DNA from: Odoribacteraceae bacterium | Lineage (GTDB): Bacteria > Bacteroidota > Bacteroidia > Bacteroidales > Marinifilaceae | Direction: 5' to 3' | Length of the DNA: 5,220 bases | Assembly (NCBI GenBank): GCA_031259905.1 | Contig: JAIRKS010000170.1 | Coordinates: forward strand, 1 to 5,220 | Shown here: positions 5,073-5,220 of the stretch, piece by piece | How positions within the stretch are numbered: the first letter of the stretch is position 1 | Layout: the number at the start of each line of letters is the position of its first letter | Program-made: the position numbers and the translations under genes | The notes under the pieces: generated by a model | Seen by the model: the letters and a program-made list of their open reading frames with translations, nothing else | Database searches by the model: none | Told to the model about the DNA's origin: nothing

Positions 5073-5220
5073 TCAGTTATTGATCGTGATGTCTACGTCT
5101 GCTGTTACGGTTTCACCGAACACGTCCGTGACGGTGACCTTGATCTTCTGCGTTACGCCGGAGAAGGAGGTCAAGCCAGCGGAAATGGCCTTGAAGGTGA
5201 CACTGGACGCGTCTTGAGTG
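5073..5220 (-). CDS. C-terminal end of an Ig-like, probably surface protein (partial)
   Basis: Only the last 48 codons and the TGA stop are in the window; the gene continues beyond the right edge. The peptide ends in VTVTDVFGETVTADVDITINN, preceded by SSVTFKAISAGLTSFSGVTQKIK. The alternating hydrophobic/threonine strands around a DxFGxxVT turn are typical of a closing Ig-like or PKD-like beta-sandwich domain found at the end of Bacteroidetes secreted and cell-surface lipoproteins. Too little is present to name a family, and no sorting signal is visible at the C-terminus. A strong terminator follows, so it is not co-transcribed with the sigma gene. Confidence 0.75.
   Translation of the reverse strand, partial: TQDASSVTFKAISAGLTSFSGVTQKIKVTVTDVFGETVTADVDITINN

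Overview
The window looks like chromosomal DNA from a high-GC member of the Bacteroidota, probably Bacteroidales and perhaps Rikenellaceae/Alistipes-like; the genus is a guess. The reasons are the DUF4857-type and PepSY_TM-like proteins, a short ECF sigma factor of Bacteroidetes type, starts mostly without Shine-Dalgarno sequences, and a C-terminal Ig-like surface-protein fragment. Every gene I can support lies on the minus strand, so the biological order runs from right to left.

Right edge (5220 to about 4990): the last 48 codons of an Ig-like, probably surface-exposed protein. A perfect 17-bp palindrome and a strong intrinsic terminator (10-bp arms, then a T-rich tract on the minus strand) follow it. 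From there to 4788 lies the upstream region of the sigma gene, with two 15-bp direct repeats spaced exactly 21 bp and several short hairpins.

Middle (4787 to 3238): an ECF sigma-70 factor (188 aa from the preferred start) with no FecR-type anti-sigma gene beside it in this window. A 104-bp gap holding duplicated, hairpin-prone CGTGGGGATCA motifs follows. Then a tightly packed five-gene block begins: ABC ATPase, 6-TM ABC permease, DUF4857-like membrane-anchored periplasmic protein, OB-fold-like lipoprotein with an HTCVHSGKRC motif, and a PepSY-associated TM protein. The junctions are +6 bp, +13 bp, a 4-bp ATGA overlap and a 35-bp overlap, which strongly suggests one translationally coupled operon. 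The proteins together look like an inner-membrane ABC-2 system with three envelope partners. The substrate cannot be read from the sequence. The PepSY-TM protein and the Cys/His motif in the lipoprotein make a metal, heme or redox-linked role a reasonable but unproven idea.

Left edge (1 to 233): an AT-richer stretch with four tandem 21-bp units ending in a TG/CA-type terminus. It is best explained as the end of an IS21-like insertion sequence whose body lies outside the window. A 77-bp spacer with a GC hairpin separates it from the last gene of the operon.

The most interesting candidate for an undescribed system is the five-gene ABC/DUF4857/OB-lipoprotein/PepSY-TM operon, together with its unusual ATPase and possible sigma-factor control.
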